Assembly: GCA_025964695.1 (NCBI GenBank)
Contig: JAOPYK010000038.1
Coordinates: forward strand, 1-64,000
Source of the DNA: Streptosporangiaceae bacterium
Lineage (GTDB): Bacteria; Actinomycetota; Actinomycetes; Streptosporangiales; Streptosporangiaceae
Length of the DNA stretch: 64,000 nucleotides
Reading direction: 5' to 3'
Under the pieces are notes generated by a model. The model did no database searches. It was not told the DNA's origin and saw only the letters and a list, made by a program, of their open reading frames with translations. Position 1 is the stretch's first letter. Every line of letters starts with the position of its first letter. Below are positions 26,469 to 35,818 of the stretch, in pieces. A program made the translations under genes and the position numbers.

Positions 26469-27278
26469 TTACCGGGGGCTCACCCGCCGCGCCGGGCTGA
26501 CGAGCGCGGGCCCGGCCGGCGGCCGGGGCGTCTTGGTGGCGACCCACAGGAAGGTCGGGATGATCGGACGCAAGGTCCGGACGGCCTGCTCCGGCAGCTT
26601 CGCCACCGGGCCGGGCAGATCGTCCTGCCCGTGGAAGCGGTCCGGTTCGGCGATGACCGAGAAGGTGTAGTCCCAGACCTGGAAGTCGCTCAGCATCCGC
26701 TGCAGGCCCTTGCGGCCGCGGAAACGCTCGTAGTACTGGTCGGCTCGGCCGCTGGCCCGGACGTAACGGTCGGCCAGGCCCGCCGGGAGATAGGACAGGA
26801 ACGGGAGCCGGTAGTGCGGCTCCATGATCCCGTACTTGTTCCCCAGCCCGAGGTAGAGCGTCCCGTCGTCGGCCAGCACCCGGTGCAGCTCCTTCACCAC
26901 CGCGTCCGGATCGACGACATGTTCGTAGATGTGGTTGAAGACGATCGCGTCGAAGGTCCCGTCGGCGAAGGGCAGCCGCTCGCCGTCACCACAGACGAAA
27001 CCGACCCGCTCGCCGAACCGGTCCGCGGCCTTGCACAGGCCCGGCACGTCGATGTCGATGCCGATGGTGTGCTTGGCCCCCGCCTGGGCCAGCTCGTCGG
27101 AGATGAAGCCCGCCGAGCAGCCCACGTCCGCGACGGTCAGCCCGCTGAGGTCGTCACGGCCGAGGAAATGGCGCAGCACCGAGATCAGCTTGGCAGCCTT
27201 GCGGCGCCGCTTGTCCTCTTCCAGCATCTTGCCCTGGAACTCGGAGTACGCCAGCTGTGGTGCCCGCTCCTTCGACAT
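26469..27278 (-). CDS. Class I SAM-dependent methyltransferase
   Basis: 269-residue Methyltransf_11-type enzyme. The SAM-binding motif I is VADVGCSAGFISDELAQAG, the acidic strand end is IGIDIDVPGL, and motifs FDAIVFNHIYEHVVDP and LADDGTLYLGLGNKYG follow. The ATG at 27278 (MSKERAPQLAYSEFQG) is preferred over a 28-residue extension. The -10-like TAGAAT seven bases upstream suggests leaderless transcription. It heads a minus-strand group with sugar genes, so methylation of a sugar or lipid-linked glycan is plausible; the substrate is not shown. Confidence 0.88.
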   Translation of the reverse strand: MSKERAPQLAYSEFQGKMLEEDKRRRKAAKLISVLRHFLGRDDLSGLTVADVGCSAGFISDELAQAGAKHTIGIDIDVPGLCKAADRFGERVGFVCGDGERLPFADGTFDAIVFNHIYEHVVDPDAVVKELHRVLADDGTLYLGLGNKYGIMEPHYRLPFLSYLPAGLADRYVRASGRADQYYERFRGRKGLQRMLSDFQVWDYTFSVIAEPDRFHGQDDLPGPVAKLPEQAVRTLRPIIPTFLWVATKTPRPPAGPALVSPARRVSPR

Positions 27279-27285
27279 GGGCCCG

Positions 27286-27291
27286 ATTCTA
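27286..27291 (-). promoter_or_regulatory. -10 element of a probable leaderless promoter
   Basis: Minus-strand TAGAAT ends seven bases before the methyltransferase ATG, with no ribosome-binding site between. The -35 region is not recognisable. Confidence 0.4.
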
Positions 27292-27426
27292 GGGGCGCTG
27301 CGCTGGTCTCCCGGTGGCCTTCCCGGTGCCGACCTGCGGCTGTTCCGTAGCCGTTCGGTCACCGTTCACCGGGTGCACCGCCCCATCATGGGCGTGATCT
27401 TGCGTTTGTCCCCATAGCCTGGGCGG

Positions 27427-28428
27427 GTGCTGCGCCGTCTGGTCGCGAGCCGGGCCTTGCGGCTCGGGTTCGTGCTGCTCGCCATCGCCTTCATGGCCTA
27501 TGCCCTGATCTCCCAGTGGGACAAGGCCTGGGCCGCGCTGTCCGCGCTGTCGTGGTGGTCGGTGGCGGGGGCGCTGGTCGCCGGCGTGCTGGCCCCGGGC
27601 CCGGCGATGCTGGCCTGGCGGGCGCTCCTCGCCGATCTCGGCTCGCCGCTGCGGCTGCCGGTGGCCACCCAGGTCATGTTCATCGGGCAGCTCGGCAAGT
27701 ACGTCCCCGGCGGGGTCTGGCAGGTGGTGGCCACCGTGGAGCTGGCCCGCGACCACGCGGCTCCGCGCAAGCGAACCTTCACCGCCACGGTCGTCGCGAT
27801 GGCGATCACACTGGCCTCCGCGCTGGCGCTCACCGCCCTGGCGCTCCCCTTCACCTCGGCGAATGCCGCCCGCGACTACTGGTGGGTGCTCGCGCTGGTG
27901 CCGCTCGCCCTGGTCGCGCTGCATCCCCGGGTGCTCAACTCGGCGCTGAACCTCGCGTTGCGGCTGGCCCGCAAGGAGCCTCTGGAGCGGGCCGTACGGC
28001 TGCCCGCCATCGGCCGCGCGCTCGGCTGGACCGTGCTGGGCTGGCTGCTGCTCGGCGTGCAGACCTGGCTGCTGGTCGCCGACATCCACGGCGGCGGGCT
28101 CACCGACTTCCTGCCGGCCGCGGCGGCCTTCATGCTGGCCTGGTCGGTCGGCTTTCTCACGATCTTCGCGCCGGGCGGTCTGGGCACCCGCGAGCTGGCC
28201 ATGACCGTCGCGCTGGCCCCCCTGATGGGACCGCCGCAGGCGCTGGTGGTCGCGGTGGTGGCCCGGCTCATCTCGACGGTGGCCGATCTCGCCTGGGCCG
28301 CGCTCGCCTTCGCCCTCAGCCGCAGGGCCCGTACCACTCTTGCGGGAATGAACCTGCCCTCGGCCGACTTGTCAACGGTGGCAGAGGCGAATCGCCTCGC
28401 GGCGGGCCCGACCGAGGAGAGACCGTGA
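27427..28428 (+). CDS. LPG synthase TM/AglD-type flippase-like protein
   Basis: 333-residue protein with about eight membrane helices of the UPF0104/lysylphosphatidylglycerol synthase TM family. Typical features are the helix pair around GQLGKYVPGGVWQVVA and FAPGGLGTRELAMTVALAPL. Such proteins often accompany glycosyltransferases and may flip or hold polyprenol-linked sugars. No LPG synthase catalytic domain follows. GTG start at 27427. Its stop overlaps the start of thioredoxin (GTGA), so the two are co-translated. Confidence 0.86.
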   Translation: MLRRLVASRALRLGFVLLAIAFMAYALISQWDKAWAALSALSWWSVAGALVAGVLAPGPAMLAWRALLADLGSPLRLPVATQVMFIGQLGKYVPGGVWQVVATVELARDHAAPRKRTFTATVVAMAITLASALALTALALPFTSANAARDYWWVLALVPLALVALHPRVLNSALNLALRLARKEPLERAVRLPAIGRALGWTVLGWLLLGVQTWLLVADIHGGGLTDFLPAAAAFMLAWSVGFLTIFAPGGLGTRELAMTVALAPLMGPPQALVVAVVARLISTVADLAWAALAFALSRRARTTLAGMNLPSADLSTVAEANRLAAGPTEERP

Positions 28429-28748
28429 GCGCAACCATCACCGTGACCGACGCGACGTTCGACGAGCAGGTGCTCGCCAGTGAGACGCCCGTGCTGGTGG
28501 ACTTCTGGGCGACCTGGTGCGGGCCCTGCAAGATGGTCGCGCCGGTGCTGGAGCAGATCGCCGCCGAGTACGCCGGCAAGCTCACCGTCGCGAAGCTGGA
28601 CATCGACGAGAACTCCGCGACCGCGGCCAGGTACGGCGTCATGGGGGCGCCGACCCTCAACCTCTACGTCAAGGGCGAGGTCGTCACCCAGATCCTGGGC
28701 GCCAAGCCCAAGCGCCAGCTCGTGGCCGCCATCGCCGACCACCTGTAA
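28425..28748 (+). CDS. trxA: Thioredoxin
   Basis: A 107-residue cytoplasmic thioredoxin. The active site WCGPCK has Cys32 and Cys35; the buried Asp region (LVDFWATWC), the cis-Pro of VMGAPTLNLY and the ending AIADHL match classical thioredoxins. The GTG at 28425 overlaps the preceding stop codon and has GAGGAGA upstream; longer frames from 27516 are the wrong frame over the membrane-protein gene. The link with a flippase-like gene is unusual but may be only positional. Confidence 0.95.
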   Translation: MSATITVTDATFDEQVLASETPVLVDFWATWCGPCKMVAPVLEQIAAEYAGKLTVAKLDIDENSATAARYGVMGAPTLNLYVKGEVVTQILGAKPKRQLVAAIADHL

Positions 28749-28779
28749 CCCGGCCGGTCCCGGCCCATTCGACATGATG

Positions 28780-28813
28780 TTGGCCCGTCCCCCGCAGGAG
28801 GGGGACGAGCCAA
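28780..28813. terminator. Bidirectional terminator between trx and GT4 genes
   Basis: Arms TTGGCCCGTCCCCC (28780-28793) and GGGGGACGAGCCAA (28800-28813) pair 13 of 14 positions around a 6-nt loop. It lies 31 nt after the thioredoxin stop and 2 nt past the stop of the convergent GT4 gene, so it can end both. Confidence 0.8.
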
Positions 28814-28815
28814 AG

Positions 28816-30108
28816 TCATGTGGCGAGCAGTGCTTTCAGGTAGGCGGTCCACAGGGGCTCGCGATCCACGGGGCCGACGCCGGCCCGGAGCCGCTGCGGC
28901 TCGCCCGGAGCGTAGAAACGCTGGAGCGCCTCGGTGAGGGAGGCGACGTCGTCCGGCTCGCAGAGCAGTCCGTCCTGCCCGTCGTGGATCTGCCCGGGGA
29001 ACGAACCGACCCGGGTGGCGATGACCGGCACCCCGTGCTCGTACGCCATCCAGACGTTCTGTGACGCGGTCGCCGACCGGTACGGCAGCACCAGCGCGTC
29101 GGCGGCGGCGAAGAGCCCGGGGACCTCGGCCGCGGGCACATAGCCCGGCCGCAGGTCGACCCGCTCCGTCAGCCCGAGTTCGGTGATGAGCGCGCGGGTC
29201 TCCTCCAAACCACCCCAGAACTCCCCCGCCACCGTCAGGGCGACACCGGGGGCCCCCACGGCCAGCGCCCGCAGCAGCACGTCGAGTCCCTTGTAGGGCC
29301 GGATGATCCCGAAGAACAGCAGTCTGTGGCGTACCTCCGCGTCTTCCCCCTCTCCAGGTCCCTCGCCAGGCCCCTCGCCAGGCGATCGTTCGCCGATCGA
29401 TTCGGCGGTCGCCGACTCGGTCGCCGGTTCGGTCGGCGGTTCGGTCGGCGATCGCGGGGCGGCATCGGGGCCGGTGGGGAAGTGGGCGGGCAACTCGGCG
29501 ACCTGGGCCGGCCGGGTGGTGAGCGTGCCGGCCAGGGCCGCCTGCTGCTCGGAGTGCACGAGAACTCCGTCGATCCGCCGCAGCAAGGTCTTCATCAGCG
29601 GCTCGTCATAGAACACGCGCTCGTGCGGCAGCACGTTGTGGCAGAGCACCACCACGCGGGGGCCACGAACGGCATCCGCGAGCTGGCGCTCGTCATCAGT
29701 GGGCGTGGTGGGGTGGGGGGGTTCGGCGCGCCGGAAACGCCGGCGGAGTCCGGTCAGGATGCCGAGATAGGCCGGCACCTGGACCGGGCTGAGCACGACC
29801 AGGATCACCAGGTCGAACGGAGCGGCCTCCCCCGGGTCGTCAGCGGAGCGGGCGCCGAGCCGGCGGCCCAGCCGGAGCCAGCCGTCGGGACGGCGCCAGG
29901 AGAGTCCGCGGCGGGTCGCCGGGAAGGGCCTGCCCTCGGGCTCGTCGATCACCTGCTGGCCGGGGTACAGGAACGACGGGTACTGCGCCCTCCAGGACTC
30001 CAGGGTGACGGAGTGCCCGGCCCCGGCGAGCCGGTGCGCCAACTCGGTCGTGTGGTGCGCACCGCCGCCCTTGTAGGGGAACGCCGGGCCGACGATCGCG
30101 ATCCTCAT
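28816..30108 (-). CDS. GT4 glycosyltransferase with low-complexity insert
   Basis: GT-B enzyme of 430 residues. The N-terminus MRIAIVGPAFPYKGGGAHHT and the core FFGIIRPYKGLDVLLRAL, VDLRPGYVPAAEVPGLFAAAD and NVWMAYEHGVPVIATRVGS are typical of family GT4. Between the two Rossmann domains (about residues 225-262) sits a Pro/Glu/Thr/Ala then Gly-Glu-Pro repeat linker not usual for the family. ATG start. It is 40 nt downstream of a GT2 gene and probably co-transcribed with it. Substrates unknown. Confidence 0.87.
   Translation of the reverse strand: MRIAIVGPAFPYKGGGAHHTTELAHRLAGAGHSVTLESWRAQYPSFLYPGQQVIDEPEGRPFPATRRGLSWRRPDGWLRLGRRLGARSADDPGEAAPFDLVILVVLSPVQVPAYLGILTGLRRRFRRAEPPHPTTPTDDERQLADAVRGPRVVVLCHNVLPHERVFYDEPLMKTLLRRIDGVLVHSEQQAALAGTLTTRPAQVAELPAHFPTGPDAAPRSPTEPPTEPATESATAESIGERSPGEGPGEGPGEGEDAEVRHRLLFFGIIRPYKGLDVLLRALAVGAPGVALTVAGEFWGGLEETRALITELGLTERVDLRPGYVPAAEVPGLFAAADALVLPYRSATASQNVWMAYEHGVPVIATRVGSFPGQIHDGQDGLLCEPDDVASLTEALQRFYAPGEPQRLRAGVGPVDREPLWTAYLKALLAT
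29340..29460 (-). repeat. Short in-frame repeats in GT4 linker
   Basis: Tandem units (PTEP-type nine-to-twelve-base units and GEGP units) code for the disordered linker between the two halves of the GT4 enzyme. They account for the enzyme's excess length. Confidence 0.6.
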
Positions 30109-30148
30109 GGCGTGCCTCGCCCGGCGCCCGCCGTCACCGTGCGCGGGG

Positions 30149-31051
30149 TCAAGCGTCGTTCCGGGAGCGGACGATGAGATCGGCGAGCAAGGCCAGCGAG
30201 GCGATGATCAATCCCGTGACGAACAGCATCACCGTGTTGGCCGGGAAGTACAGCGGATGGACGATCATGTCGTAGAAGAGCCCCTTGCCGAGCCCGATGA
30301 CGAGCAGCCAGAGGGCGGGCGGCATCAGGACCTTCAACGGGTTGAAGTACATGACCATCCGCAGCACCTGCAGGATGTAGCGGTAGGCGTCCTTGGTGAA
30401 GTGGAACTTCGACGTGCCGGCCCGCTTGTAGTACTCGATGGGCAGGTAGCGCACCGGGTGCTGGTTGGACAGGAACGCCAGCGTGATCGTGGTGACGCAG
30501 GAGAACCCGGGCGGCAGAAGCCGCAGGTAGGGCAGCGACACCGAGCGTCGGAACGCCCGCAGGCCGGAGTTGAGGTCCGGGATGTGGGACGCCGTCAGCC
30601 GTTCGGCGATCTTACGGATGAGCCACTTGGCCGGCACCCGCAGCAGCTTGTGGGTGCCTTCTTCGGTGGTGCGCGCACCGACGACCTGGTCCACGGACGG
30701 ATCCTCGTCGAGGATCGCGACGAGCTCGGGGATCCGCTCGTTGGGATAGGTCATGTCGGCGTCGGTCCACACGACGATCTCGCCGCGGGCCTGCTGGGTA
30801 CCGATGCGGCGTACCGTGCCGGAGCCACTGTTGTGCTGGAACGCGATGACCTTCATCTGGGGGTACCGAGGTTCGGCTTCGCGCAGCCGTTCGAGAGTCT
30901 CGTCGGTCGACTTGTCGTCGACGGCGAGCAGCTCATAGGTCTGACCGCTCGCGTCCATCGTCTTGCAGATGCGGTCGACCTCGTCGATGACGTGGTCCTG
31001 CTCGTTGTAACAGGGCAGGACGATGGTGACATGCACAGGCTCGGTACTCAC
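30149..31051 (-). CDS. GT2 polyprenyl-phosphate glycosyltransferase (DPM1/GtrB-like)
   Basis: GT-A enzyme likely transferring a sugar from a nucleotide donor to polyprenyl phosphate. It begins VHVTIVLPCYNEQDHV, with AVDDKSTDET and the DxD motif WTDADM (Asp97/Asp99 from this start), then LNSGLRAFRRS. The C-terminus has two membrane helices (LKVLMPPALWLLVIGLGKG and MLFVTGLIIASLALLADLIV). The start is taken as GTG 31051; a frame to 31126 exists. Next to it, upstream, is a large membrane glycosyltransferase-like protein, a natural user of its lipid-linked product. Confidence 0.9.
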   Translation of the reverse strand: MSTEPVHVTIVLPCYNEQDHVIDEVDRICKTMDASGQTYELLAVDDKSTDETLERLREAEPRYPQMKVIAFQHNSGSGTVRRIGTQQARGEIVVWTDADMTYPNERIPELVAILDEDPSVDQVVGARTTEEGTHKLLRVPAKWLIRKIAERLTASHIPDLNSGLRAFRRSVSLPYLRLLPPGFSCVTTITLAFLSNQHPVRYLPIEYYKRAGTSKFHFTKDAYRYILQVLRMVMYFNPLKVLMPPALWLLVIGLGKGLFYDMIVHPLYFPANTVMLFVTGLIIASLALLADLIVRSRNDA

Positions 31052-31216
31052 GCCGGGCGAGAATACTCGCCCCGTGGACCGCAATCGCTCCGCACGGCAT
31101 CGTGACCGTGGCCGACGGATGAACAATGGTGGACCGAAAGCCCTTCCGCGTAGGGGCGGAGGGCGGATCAGAGGGAAGTTCTCCGCGTTCGCGGGCGGCG
31201 CGTCCGGCCGGGCCGA

Positions 31217-33298
31217 TCAGCCCGGTCCGAGGGGCTCGGCCATCCAGACGGAGATGTCCAGGTGCCAGGTGCCGTGCGGCGGGGCGACCAGCGAGTGCCC
31301 GTCCTGCCTGCCCACGACATGCAACGCCGGCTGTGGCGGCCCGTAGGGCGCCACCTGGGAGGCCTCCGCCCCCAGTACCACCGGGCGGCGCTGGGCACCG
31401 TAGATCTTCTTGATGATCCGCTGAATCTCGGCCTGGTCGGGTGTCGTGGCCCCGACGGGGATTCGGACCCGCGCCGTGGGCAGCCCGCACATCCCGCGGA
31501 CCACCTGGGTGAACCGGTCGGCGGTGACCCTCTCCACGATGAGGACGGAGGCTCCCTGCCCGAGCTTCTGACACAACTGACGCACCGCGGCGATCTCGCC
31601 CTGCTCGGTCCTGGTGAACATCAGCCCGACGGAGGTGGCGGCGATCGGGACCAGCAGCAGCACCGCACCGGCCATGGCGGCCGCACCGGTCGCATGCCGC
31701 CCGTATCCCAGCCGCCGCGTCCTGCGCACCAGCCAGGCGAGTGCCCAGAGGGCGAACAACAACAGACCGGGGATCACCACCGAGATCAGCCGGCGCGAGG
31801 CCCACGGGTGGTCGGGCGTGATGCCGGGCCGCAGCAGGGTGGTCACCGTGGTCCACGCGATCACCGAGTACGGCAGCAGCCACTCCAGCGAGCGGCGTCC
31901 CACCAACCGGCGCACCAGCAGCGCGGCGCCGAACGTGCCGAGCAGCAGCGCGGGCACCCCGATGTACCAGACCACCCAGTAGAGGCTGATCTCGCTGTAC
32001 AGCCGGTCGGGCTCGATCGGCAGGCCGGTGCCCTTCTGCATGGTCTGGATGGCCAGGGCGGTCAGTTTGTCGTCCTGGGAGCGCGGGATCCGTACGTCGG
32101 TGTACAGATACGGCCGTATCGCGAACAGGATCATGACCAGGACGGTGACGACCGCGGCGAGGTCGGGCGACCGGCCCCGGGAGATCCAGGCGCCGGCACG
32201 GCGCAGCGGGACCCCGGTGACCGGCCAGCGCAGCAGCGTCACCATGAGGACGGTCGCCGCCACCACGGTGGCCGCCATCAGCAGCAGCGGATCGAGCGAG
32301 GCCCGGAGGTAGGTGAGGTACGGCCTCGACAGCGTGAAGCCCTCGATCAGGCCCGCCCCCGCGCCGGCGACCAGGCCGGCGAACAGCGGCAGTCCCGTGC
32401 GGCGCCGCCGCACGACCAGCAGCCCGGCGAACATCGCCACGGGCAGCACGTCGCGCAGTCCGTCGATCCGGACCAGCACCGTCAGTCCGAAGGCGAGGCC
32501 GGCCAGCGCGGCCCGCACCCGGACCGGCTGCTTCCAGCCCGGGACACCCTCCAGGTTGGCCGGAAGCTCACGTACGTCGTGCATCAGCGCCAGCGCGCCC
32601 AGCATCAGGACCAGCGCGGGCAGTTCGCTGTAGGTCGATCGCGAGACCCATTGCATCGGCAGGGTCAGCGCCAGGGCCAGCGCGCCCAGCGGGGCCCAGC
32701 GAGGGCCGACCAGCCGGGCGGTGAGCCCGCCGAACGTCAGCACGGCGCAGGCCCCCAGCAGCGGGGCCATCGCGGCCATGGTGGAGGAGCCGCCGATCCA
32801 GCCGCCCAGCGTGAGCACCATGGGCAGCCCGGCCATGAACTGCGGGACGATGACGTCGCCGTCCTGGAAGAAGCCGGGACTTCCGTATGAAAGGGCCGGA
32901 TCGCCTCCGCCGAAGGCCCAGTCGAAGCGCGAGATCGGCAGCGACCCGTGCTCCTGGAGCCAGGCGGCGAACTGCATGTACGACGCGGGATCGCGCCGGA
33001 CGATGATCTGCTCCGACTGCATCGCCAGCTCGAGCACCAGGAAGCCGGCGGTAACGGCGACCACGCCGCCGACCACCCACCAGGAGGTCGGCCCGCGCCG
33101 CACGTCCGCGCGGGGCACCCCGCGGAAACCCAGGGTGAGGATGAGCGCGGCGACCAGGACGAAGAGGAACAGCGCCGGCCCGATACGGAACAGGCCGGCC
33201 ATCAGCAGCGGCAGCGACACCACCAGCCACGCCACCACGAGCAGCGCGGGGGCGACGGTGAGCCGCGCGAGTACGCGGTCGGGGCGGAGGTTGTCCAT
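31217..33298 (-). CDS. Large polytopic membrane glycosyltransferase-like protein (GT-C)
   Basis: About 693 residues with roughly 12 membrane helices. An early external loop has the acidic segment IIVRRDPASYMQFAAWL, where the RDP resembles the Asp of GT-C enzymes, then SYGSPGFF and a hydrophilic C-terminal domain of ~120 residues after the last helix. Together with the adjacent polyprenol-phosphate GT2, a lipid-linked sugar transferase acting outside the membrane is likely, but the exact family is not identified. ATG 33298 (MDNLRPDRVL) is preferred over 33361. Confidence 0.75.
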   Translation of the reverse strand: MDNLRPDRVLARLTVAPALLVVAWLVVSLPLLMAGLFRIGPALFLFVLVAALILTLGFRGVPRADVRRGPTSWWVVGGVVAVTAGFLVLELAMQSEQIIVRRDPASYMQFAAWLQEHGSLPISRFDWAFGGGDPALSYGSPGFFQDGDVIVPQFMAGLPMVLTLGGWIGGSSTMAAMAPLLGACAVLTFGGLTARLVGPRWAPLGALALALTLPMQWVSRSTYSELPALVLMLGALALMHDVRELPANLEGVPGWKQPVRVRAALAGLAFGLTVLVRIDGLRDVLPVAMFAGLLVVRRRRTGLPLFAGLVAGAGAGLIEGFTLSRPYLTYLRASLDPLLLMAATVVAATVLMVTLLRWPVTGVPLRRAGAWISRGRSPDLAAVVTVLVMILFAIRPYLYTDVRIPRSQDDKLTALAIQTMQKGTGLPIEPDRLYSEISLYWVVWYIGVPALLLGTFGAALLVRRLVGRRSLEWLLPYSVIAWTTVTTLLRPGITPDHPWASRRLISVVIPGLLLFALWALAWLVRRTRRLGYGRHATGAAAMAGAVLLLVPIAATSVGLMFTRTEQGEIAAVRQLCQKLGQGASVLIVERVTADRFTQVVRGMCGLPTARVRIPVGATTPDQAEIQRIIKKIYGAQRRPVVLGAEASQVAPYGPPQPALHVVGRQDGHSLVAPPHGTWHLDISVWMAEPLGPG

Positions 33299-33430
33299 CA
33301 AATCCCGCAGCGTATCTGCCCGGACCGGGTGCTCGCTCGACAGTACGGCAGGTGGCGGCATTGATCACGTGTCGGGAGGACCCTCCCATGACCCCTCGGA
33401 CGGGGCGCCCGGCGCGGTGTCCGGTCACGC

Positions 33431-33444
33431 GTACGAGGTCGTAC
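33431..33444. promoter_or_regulatory. Palindrome upstream of TIGR03089 gene
   Basis: GTACGA-GG-TCGTAC forms a perfect dyad ending 10 bases before the ATG of the next gene, in the 156-nt gap between divergent genes. It could be an operator overlapping the start region. No regulator is known. Confidence 0.3.
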
Positions 33445-33454
33445 GCTCCGTGTC

Positions 33455-34309
33455 ATGCCCCTGACAGGACCTGCGGATCTGCTCCGGCGGGTGGTGGCGG
33501 CCGAGCCGTCCCGCCCGCTGGTGACGTTCTACGACGACGCGGCCGGTGAGCGGATCGAGCTGTCGGCCAAGACCTTTGACAACTGGGTCGCCAAGACCGC
33601 CAACCTGCTGGTCGACGGGCTGGACGCGGAACCGGGCGAGCGGGTGGCGATCGCCCTGCCACCGCACTGGCAGACCGCGGTGTGGCTGTTCGCATGCTGG
33701 TCGGCCGGACTGACGGTCGAGCCGGTCGGCCCGGCGGACGCCGCCGCGAGCGATGCGGAGATCGTCGTGGTCGCCGGAGCCGGGCCGGCCCTCGAGGCGC
33801 CCGCGGCCCGCGACCTCGTGGGGCTCTCCCTGCACGCGATGGGAGCACCGCTGGCGGACTGCCCGCCGGGAATGATCGACTATGCGGCCGAGGTGCGCTC
33901 GTACGGCGATCGCTTCGCCCCGTACTCCCCTGTCGATCCGGAGGGGCCCGCGCTCCTCCTGGACGACCCCGCGGGTGTTGCGGGTGTTGAGGGGACCTCT
34001 GGGGCGAACGGTTCGAATGTGATAAAGGCCACATTCAGTGGCTCCGAACTGGTGGAGCAGGGACGTGTAGCGGCCCAGAAGTGGGGTCTAGACGCCCAGA
34101 GCCGAGTGTTGGTTGACATGCCGTTCACCACACTTCCAGGGCTCCTAGCTGGCCTGATCGGGCCACTCCATGCCGGGGGTTCGGTCATAATCTGTAGAAA
34201 CCTCGACAAAGCAACCCTCAATCAGCGAGTCTCCGTAGAACGTGTGACCGCAGTGGCCGGTGTTGCCGGTTGGGATGAGCCATCCGTATACGTACGCCGG
34301 CTTCCCTGA
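33455..34309 (+). CDS. TIGR03089 family protein
   Basis: 284-residue protein related to the N-terminal part of AMP-binding (acyl/aryl-CoA ligase) enzymes but without the full length or the canonical ATP-loop. Segments such as NWVAKTANLLVDGLDAEPGERVAIALPPH and VDMPFTTLPGLLAGLIGPLHAGGSVII are typical of the actinobacterial TIGR03089 family found beside LCP genes. Function unknown; the ligase-like start may bind an adenylate or act in regulation. Eighteen bases separate it from the LCP gene, so they are probably one operon. Confidence 0.85.
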   Translation: MPLTGPADLLRRVVAAEPSRPLVTFYDDAAGERIELSAKTFDNWVAKTANLLVDGLDAEPGERVAIALPPHWQTAVWLFACWSAGLTVEPVGPADAAASDAEIVVVAGAGPALEAPAARDLVGLSLHAMGAPLADCPPGMIDYAAEVRSYGDRFAPYSPVDPEGPALLLDDPAGVAGVEGTSGANGSNVIKATFSGSELVEQGRVAAQKWGLDAQSRVLVDMPFTTLPGLLAGLIGPLHAGGSVIICRNLDKATLNQRVSVERVTAVAGVAGWDEPSVYVRRLP

Positions 34310-34326
34310 CCTATTCTCTGGAGCCG

Positions 34327-35760
34327 ATGAGCACCAACCTGATGTACGTGGACTACGTCGACGACGCCGACCTCGAACCGGCGCCCCGACGCGGTTGGCG
34401 CATCGCCGGATGGGTCTCCATCGGGCTCTCGGTGGTCATGGTCATGGTCAGCCTGGTGGCGTACGGCACGTACCTCAAGTTCAACGGCAACATCAACCAC
34501 GACGATCTCAACAGCCAGATCAACGCGGCGTCCCGCCCGAAGAAGCTGAACAGCGCGCTCAACGTCCTGATGATGGGCACCGACTCACGGGCCGGTAAGA
34601 ACGCCAAGTACGGAGCCGGCATGAAGAACGATCCGCCGCGCTCCGACACGATGATCCTGCTGCATCTGTCTCCGGGCGGCGGCCAGGCCATCGGCATCAG
34701 CTTCCCCCGGGACCTGATGGTGCCGATCCCCTCGTGCAAGAGGAAGGACGGGAGCGTCGTGCCGGCCCAGTCGGTCGCGATGATCAACTCTTCGTTCACC
34801 TCAGGTGGCGCCGCCTGCACCATCAAGACCATCGAGGGCATCTCCAACATCCGGATCGACCACTTCCTGCAGGTCGACTTCACAAGCTTCAAGAGCGTCG
34901 TGGACGCCCTCGGCGGGGTCGAGGTGTGCCTGCCCAAGGCGGTCCACGACAAGGCCTCCAAGCTCAACCTGAGCGCAGGCCGGCATCTGATCAAGGGCGA
35001 GACGGCCCTGGCCTTCGTCCGGAACCGGCACGGGCTGGGCGATGGCTCCGACCTGCAGCGCATCAAGCGCCAGCAGCAGTTCCTGGGCTCGGCCGCCAAG
35101 AAGGCGCTCAGCGCCGGCACCCTCAGTGACCCGGCCAAGCTCCTGCGGCTGCTCAACGCCGCCACCAAGTCGCTCACCACCGACCAGGGCTTCGACGCCG
35201 GCGCGATGTACAAGGTGGGTTCGGGTCTGCAGGGCATGACCAGCGGCAAGATCCGCTTCATCACCGTGCCGTGGGGCGCCTACGCCCTCGACCACAACCG
35301 GGTCGCACTCGCCCAGCCCGCCGCGGACGACTTCTTCGCCGCGATCCGCAATGACAAGACCGTCCCGGCCGCGCCCAAGCAGACCACCGGCACGACCGCG
35401 GTCCCGGCGAGCCAGGTGAAGGTGCGGGTGTACAACGCCAGCGGCACCCCCGGCAAGGCACAGCGGATCGCCGACCAGCTGACCGCGCAGGGCTTTAAGG
35501 TCATCAAGGTCGGCAACGCGAGCGCCACGTACGGCAAGACCACCCAGGTGCTCTTCGGGCAGGGCGCCGATCAGCAGGCGGCCACGCTCGCCGGGCTGGT
35601 CCCCAATGCCAAGCCCCTCTCACGGTCGGACGGCGCCGCCGGGGTCGTCGACCTGGTCGTGGGGGCGGACTGGACCGCGCTGAAGAGCAAGAAGGCGACG
35701 GTCATTCCCAAGGTGCAGGGCGAGATCAAGGCCACCGACAACATCTGTAAGGCCGCCTGA
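34327..35760 (+). CDS. LytR-CpsA-Psr (LCP) cell-wall ligase
   Basis: 477-residue membrane-anchored phosphotransferase that attaches undecaprenyl-phosphate-linked glycopolymers to peptidoglycan. After a cytoplasmic N-terminus there is a single helix (about 26-48), then the LCP domain: NVLMMGTDSR, SDTMILLHLSP, ISFPRDLMVPIP with the key Arg-Asp near 128, and GLGDGSDLQRIKRQQQFL near 235. The C-terminal LytR_C domain (from ~360, KVRVYNASGTPGKAQRIA) is complete. It sits at the head of a run of surface-polymer genes, which fits the last step of teichoic-acid or polysaccharide attachment. GGAG lies eight bases before the ATG. Confidence 0.95.
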   Translation: MSTNLMYVDYVDDADLEPAPRRGWRIAGWVSIGLSVVMVMVSLVAYGTYLKFNGNINHDDLNSQINAASRPKKLNSALNVLMMGTDSRAGKNAKYGAGMKNDPPRSDTMILLHLSPGGGQAIGISFPRDLMVPIPSCKRKDGSVVPAQSVAMINSSFTSGGAACTIKTIEGISNIRIDHFLQVDFTSFKSVVDALGGVEVCLPKAVHDKASKLNLSAGRHLIKGETALAFVRNRHGLGDGSDLQRIKRQQQFLGSAAKKALSAGTLSDPAKLLRLLNAATKSLTTDQGFDAGAMYKVGSGLQGMTSGKIRFITVPWGAYALDHNRVALAQPAADDFFAAIRNDKTVPAAPKQTTGTTAVPASQVKVRVYNASGTPGKAQRIADQLTAQGFKVIKVGNASATYGKTTQVLFGQGADQQAATLAGLVPNAKPLSRSDGAAGVVDLVVGADWTALKSKKATVIPKVQGEIKATDNICKAA

Positions 35761-35818
35761 ACCTCGAGCTTGGATTAGTCTCAGGTGTTCTGCCAGCGAT
35801 CTGAGGCCCCCTGGATCC

